Source: Endobugula sp047619205
GTDB taxonomy: Bacteria > Pseudomonadota > Gammaproteobacteria > Pseudomonadales > Cellvibrionaceae
Direction of reading: 5' to 3'
Length of the DNA: 25,273 nucleotides
Assembly (NCBI GenBank): GCA_047619205.1
Contig: JBLHJR010000043.1
Location: forward strand, 1 to 25,273
Position 1 is the first letter of the stretch. The number at the start of each line of letters is the position of its first letter. Position numbers and translations under genes: made by a program. Below, piece after piece: positions 23,182 to 25,273 of this stretch. The notes below the pieces were generated by a model that was given only the letters and a program-made list of their open reading frames with translations, made no database searches and was not told the DNA's origin.

Positions 23182-23335
23182 TATTATCCTTGAAACCGCA
23201 GTTGGGCGCGAAAAAGATGTGTACCAAAAGTAGGCGCATCAATAACTTGTGCATACTTTGCCTACAGGGATGTCGGTAAGGGGCGTGAGCAGGAGCGGAA
23301 GCTTTCGTGATCCAATTGCGGTTTCTAGGATTATA
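23182..23335. mobile_element. 154-bp palindrome-ended element
   Basis: The left arm TATTATCCTTGAAACCGCAG-TTGG (23182-23205) matches the reverse of the right arm (23312-23335) at 21 of 24 positions. The 106-bp centre contains GCGCATCAATAACTTGTGC and a CCTACAGGGATGT stretch that echoes the GGGA(C/T)-type phrase in the other elements. It lies 37 bp from the previous MITE, in a small element graveyard. It has no coding potential. Confidence 0.6.
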
Positions 23336-23419
23336 GCGCTTTCTTCTTTAATCGTTTAAAAATTAGATGAGCTTGCCCTAACCATTTAATTAGCCCGGGA
23401 TAAAGGCTTTAAAGCAGTA

Positions 23420-23693
23420 TTTACTGTTGCTGATACTCAAGCCGACAGGTAATGGAACGTATCTGTGAAGAATTGGCAGAGATGCAGATGAAGCGCTAAA
23501 CTGTCTTTTTAAGCGCTATGGACATGAGTATGTGATTATGATGAGCCGCTACGAAGCAGAAAAAGATGTAGTAGACAGCTAAAAACTACACGCTAATTGT
23601 TACATCGTAAAGCTAGTGGATGCAATGGGGTTTATGGAAGTGGTAGCGTTATATTGAGAATCTCTAGACCGACATTGCTTGCCTGCAAGTAAA
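23420..23693 (+). pseudogene. Response-regulator receiver remnant
   Basis: A broken CheY-like receiver domain. The recognisable end reads SRYEAEKDVVDS, a TAA (23579-23581 region) where Tyr is expected, then KLHANCYIVKLVDAMGFMEVVA; the intact family has S(E)AExDV...LHANCYxxKPVDLxxFxEVV, with the conserved Lys. Further left DADEALNCLFKRYGHEY resembles the helix 2 region, and VADTQADR (about 23430-23452) may be the first acidic cluster. The central part with the phosphorylated Asp is deleted, and at least two stops or shifts interrupt it. It belongs to the single-domain Rcp/CheY type that usually partners a sensor kinase; no partner is present. The end region is confident, the left part tentative. 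Confidence 0.6.
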
Positions 23694-23774
23694 CACCGAC
23701 GATAGCCCAATCTAGCCAAGGATTTAGATACAACACACTACTTAAGAAACGATGCAGAAGACCATGAGGGATTC

Positions 23775-24935
23775 CTATACCTCATGGCACACATTATTCT
23801 CATGACATTTTTCCCATAAGCGAGTTTGATTACGCCCTGCTTGCTTCGCCATATAAAGCGCCATATCTGCACGCTTTATCACTTCATCCGTAGTAAGGGT
23901 ATCGTCAGTTCTTTCCGCGCTATAAGGAAAAGTGCTTATGCCTATACTAATAGTGACAGCAATCGTATTTTTTTCGTAGTAACCCTCGAAATTTTTAATA
24001 GTGGTGCGTAACTTTTCTGCCACACTATGTGCCTCACTGGCATCCGCATCTACCAATAATACAGCAAATTCTTCTCCGCCAATACGTCCACATTTATCAT
24101 TAACACGAATTACTTTTTCAATTATGTGCGCTACTTTCTCAATCACTTTGTCACCTATAGGGTGGCCATACGTATCGTTTACTTGTTTGAAATAATCTAT
24201 ATCAATAACACACAAAGAATAGGTATTGCCATAACGCAAACAACGATTATGCTCTTCTTCAAGCAGCTGCAAAAAGTACCTCCGATTATGCGATCCAGTT
24301 AAACTGTCTTCGCTGGCAAGGTGAAAATAAAAACTTAATTTATTAAAGGCCGGCAGCATAACAAAAAAAGATTTAAACAATAACAAAGAAAAAATAAGCA
24401 CCAGCATCAACAGGTGTAACTGCTGCTGTCTCGCAGTGCTTCTCTGTGCTTCTTGTTGATACAAATAAACAATTTCTTCGAGACTAGCTAACAAGGTATG
24501 TCGACGTTTTTTTAATTCATCCATGAGTTTATTGTCGTTGCTTTTTTCTAGTATAGATTCCGCTAACAGCAAATAGTCCGCAAGGCGAACGCCGAGATTA
24601 TTTGGATCATAGTAGAAGGCTTTTAGTTCACCAGATATAACAGGAAGGGTAGAGAGGTAAGTGTGTGCCTCTCGCATTTCGGTAATAGCTTTACTTAGTG
24701 TAGCGGAATTTTCGATCGATGGATTGGCTTTATACTCCAGTGCGCTTACCACAATGAATTGCGATAACATTCTCTGACGACCACTAAGATTAATAACATA
24801 AGCCGCGTTTTTTTGTTCGACTACTACACGCTCTAGTATCAAATAAACATTGAAAGAGATAAAACCAATACAGAGTAAAATCAAGCTATAGACAATAATA
24901 TGTTTTTTTTGCTTGTGCTCTAATGCTGCCGTCAT
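23775..24935 (-). CDS. Membrane diguanylate cyclase with PilJ-type sensor
   Basis: 386 residues from ATG 24935, chosen because AAGGATC lies at proper distance; ATG 24962 has no ribosome site. Helix 1 (about 13-35) and helix 2 (about 173-195) flank a helical periplasmic sensor containing AAYVINLSGRQRMLSQ, the hallmark of PilJ/NarX-like type IV pilus and nitrate sensor domains. The GGDEF domain follows (ASEDSLTGSHNRRYFLQLL, IDIDYFKQVNDTYGHPIGD), with an intact GGEEF (286-290) and the product-inhibition site RVND (277-280) exactly five residues ahead. It should make cyclic di-GMP in response to a periplasmic cue, with feedback control. It is monocistronic; the left neighbour is response-regulator debris. 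Assignment is firm, the ligand unknown. Confidence 0.94.
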   Translation of the reverse strand: MTAALEHKQKKHIIVYSLILLCIGFISFNVYLILERVVVEQKNAAYVINLSGRQRMLSQFIVVSALEYKANPSIENSATLSKAITEMREAHTYLSTLPVISGELKAFYYDPNNLGVRLADYLLLAESILEKSNDNKLMDELKKRRHTLLASLEEIVYLYQQEAQRSTARQQQLHLLMLVLIFSLLLFKSFFVMLPAFNKLSFYFHLASEDSLTGSHNRRYFLQLLEEEHNRCLRYGNTYSLCVIDIDYFKQVNDTYGHPIGDKVIEKVAHIIEKVIRVNDKCGRIGGEEFAVLLVDADASEAHSVAEKLRTTIKNFEGYYEKNTIAVTISIGISTFPYSAERTDDTLTTDEVIKRADMALYMAKQAGRNQTRLWEKCHENNVCHEV

Positions 24936-24962
24936 GGGTTGATCCTTAGATATAAATGCCAT

Positions 24963-25273
24963 GAAAGTTTAGCCCGCGTAAAGTTATTGTAGCTGCGGTG
25001 TTACTAATGCGCTTATGTCTTATTGTTTGATAAGGACTGACATCAAACCGCGCTGCTCACTTTGCAACCAACCCCCATCCTAGACTACATCTATGCTCTG
25101 GGAGATACATCTGTTCCCCTTTTATTATATGAAGCTAAGCTGGAAAACTAAAAAACATCAGTAGTACGCATTATATATACGCGTTTTTCGCAGTGATATT
25201 AACCATTAGTCGCGCATTCAGATAATTTTTTGTTCTGCTACACATGCCCTAAGCCAAGTGTCCTTAAAGTTCA
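24963..25273. other. Right edge, no gene seen
   Basis: No coding frame, RNA gene or repeat is supported in the last 311 bases. The first part should contain the minus-strand promoter of the diguanylate cyclase gene. A run ATTATATATACGCG (about 25170) is AT-rich but not assignable. Confidence 0.4.

Noticed and set aside
1..25273. CRISPR array, tRNA, rRNA or prophage
   Set aside because: No regularly spaced direct repeats, no cloverleaf or rRNA-like stretch, and no phage structural genes or integrase were found on either strand.

Overview
The window reads as chromosomal DNA of a free-living, probably marine or aquatic gammaproteobacterium. This rests on gene families rather than any marker gene: DUF3080, DUF3081, DUF2237 and TIGR03643 proteins, a DASH cryptochrome, an iron-sulfur (FeS-BCP) photolyase, 7TMR-DISM signalling and several GGDEF proteins. 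I see no rRNA, tRNA, CRISPR array, replication origin or intact transposase. Base composition looks moderate to AT-leaning throughout.

Layout. (1) 1-2904, plus strand: a decayed defence cassette. It holds three pieces related to RhuM (one a near full-length RhuM-Fic gene broken by a small palindromic insertion), probable start and end fragments of a type I restriction specificity gene (hsdS), and a dinD-like gene with a nonsense codon and no C-terminus. (2) 3352-3840, minus: a secreted fasciclin (FAS1) protein, followed by a gene-poor stretch with terminator-like hairpins. (3) 4530-7376: two cyclic-di-GMP genes in opposite orientation, a PAS-GGDEF gene split by one stop codon and an intact PAS-GGDEF-EAL gene. 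(4) 7658-10680, minus: a tightly coupled two-gene operon for a secreted beta-helix protein and a secreted cysteine-rich protein whose C-terminus carries a PD-(D/E)xK-like signature; this is the least explained gene set here. (5) 11407-14390, minus: a secreted alpha/beta hydrolase and a 7TMR-DISM receptor with an unusual C-terminal domain. (6) 14529-22781: a light and DNA-repair neighbourhood. It contains the operon cry-DASH, a small Cys-motif protein, DUF2237 and TIGR03643; then DUF3081, a broken cytochrome c, a small membrane protein, a MerR regulator, a periplasmic histidine phosphatase, a DUF3080 lipoprotein and a (6-4)-type FeS photolyase. (7) 23009-25273: two palindromic elements, a response-regulator remnant and a membrane diguanylate cyclase.

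How the parts fit. The two photolyase/cryptochrome genes, the MerR regulator and the small proteins travelling with them look like a UV/light response module. The three GGDEF genes and the 7TMR-DISM receptor suggest lifestyle (attachment/motility) signalling. A recurring theme is small non-autonomous palindromic elements: four elements between genes (two of them copies of one family in opposite internal orientation, about 12 kb apart), one inside rhuM-fic and one apparently read through in frame inside cry-DASH. Many genes are broken by single substitutions or indels (rhuM, dinD, PAS-GGDEF, cytochrome c, response regulator), so either this is a region of active gene decay or the assembly has base errors; raw reads would separate the two.

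All family assignments come from reading the translated sequence by eye; no database search was run.
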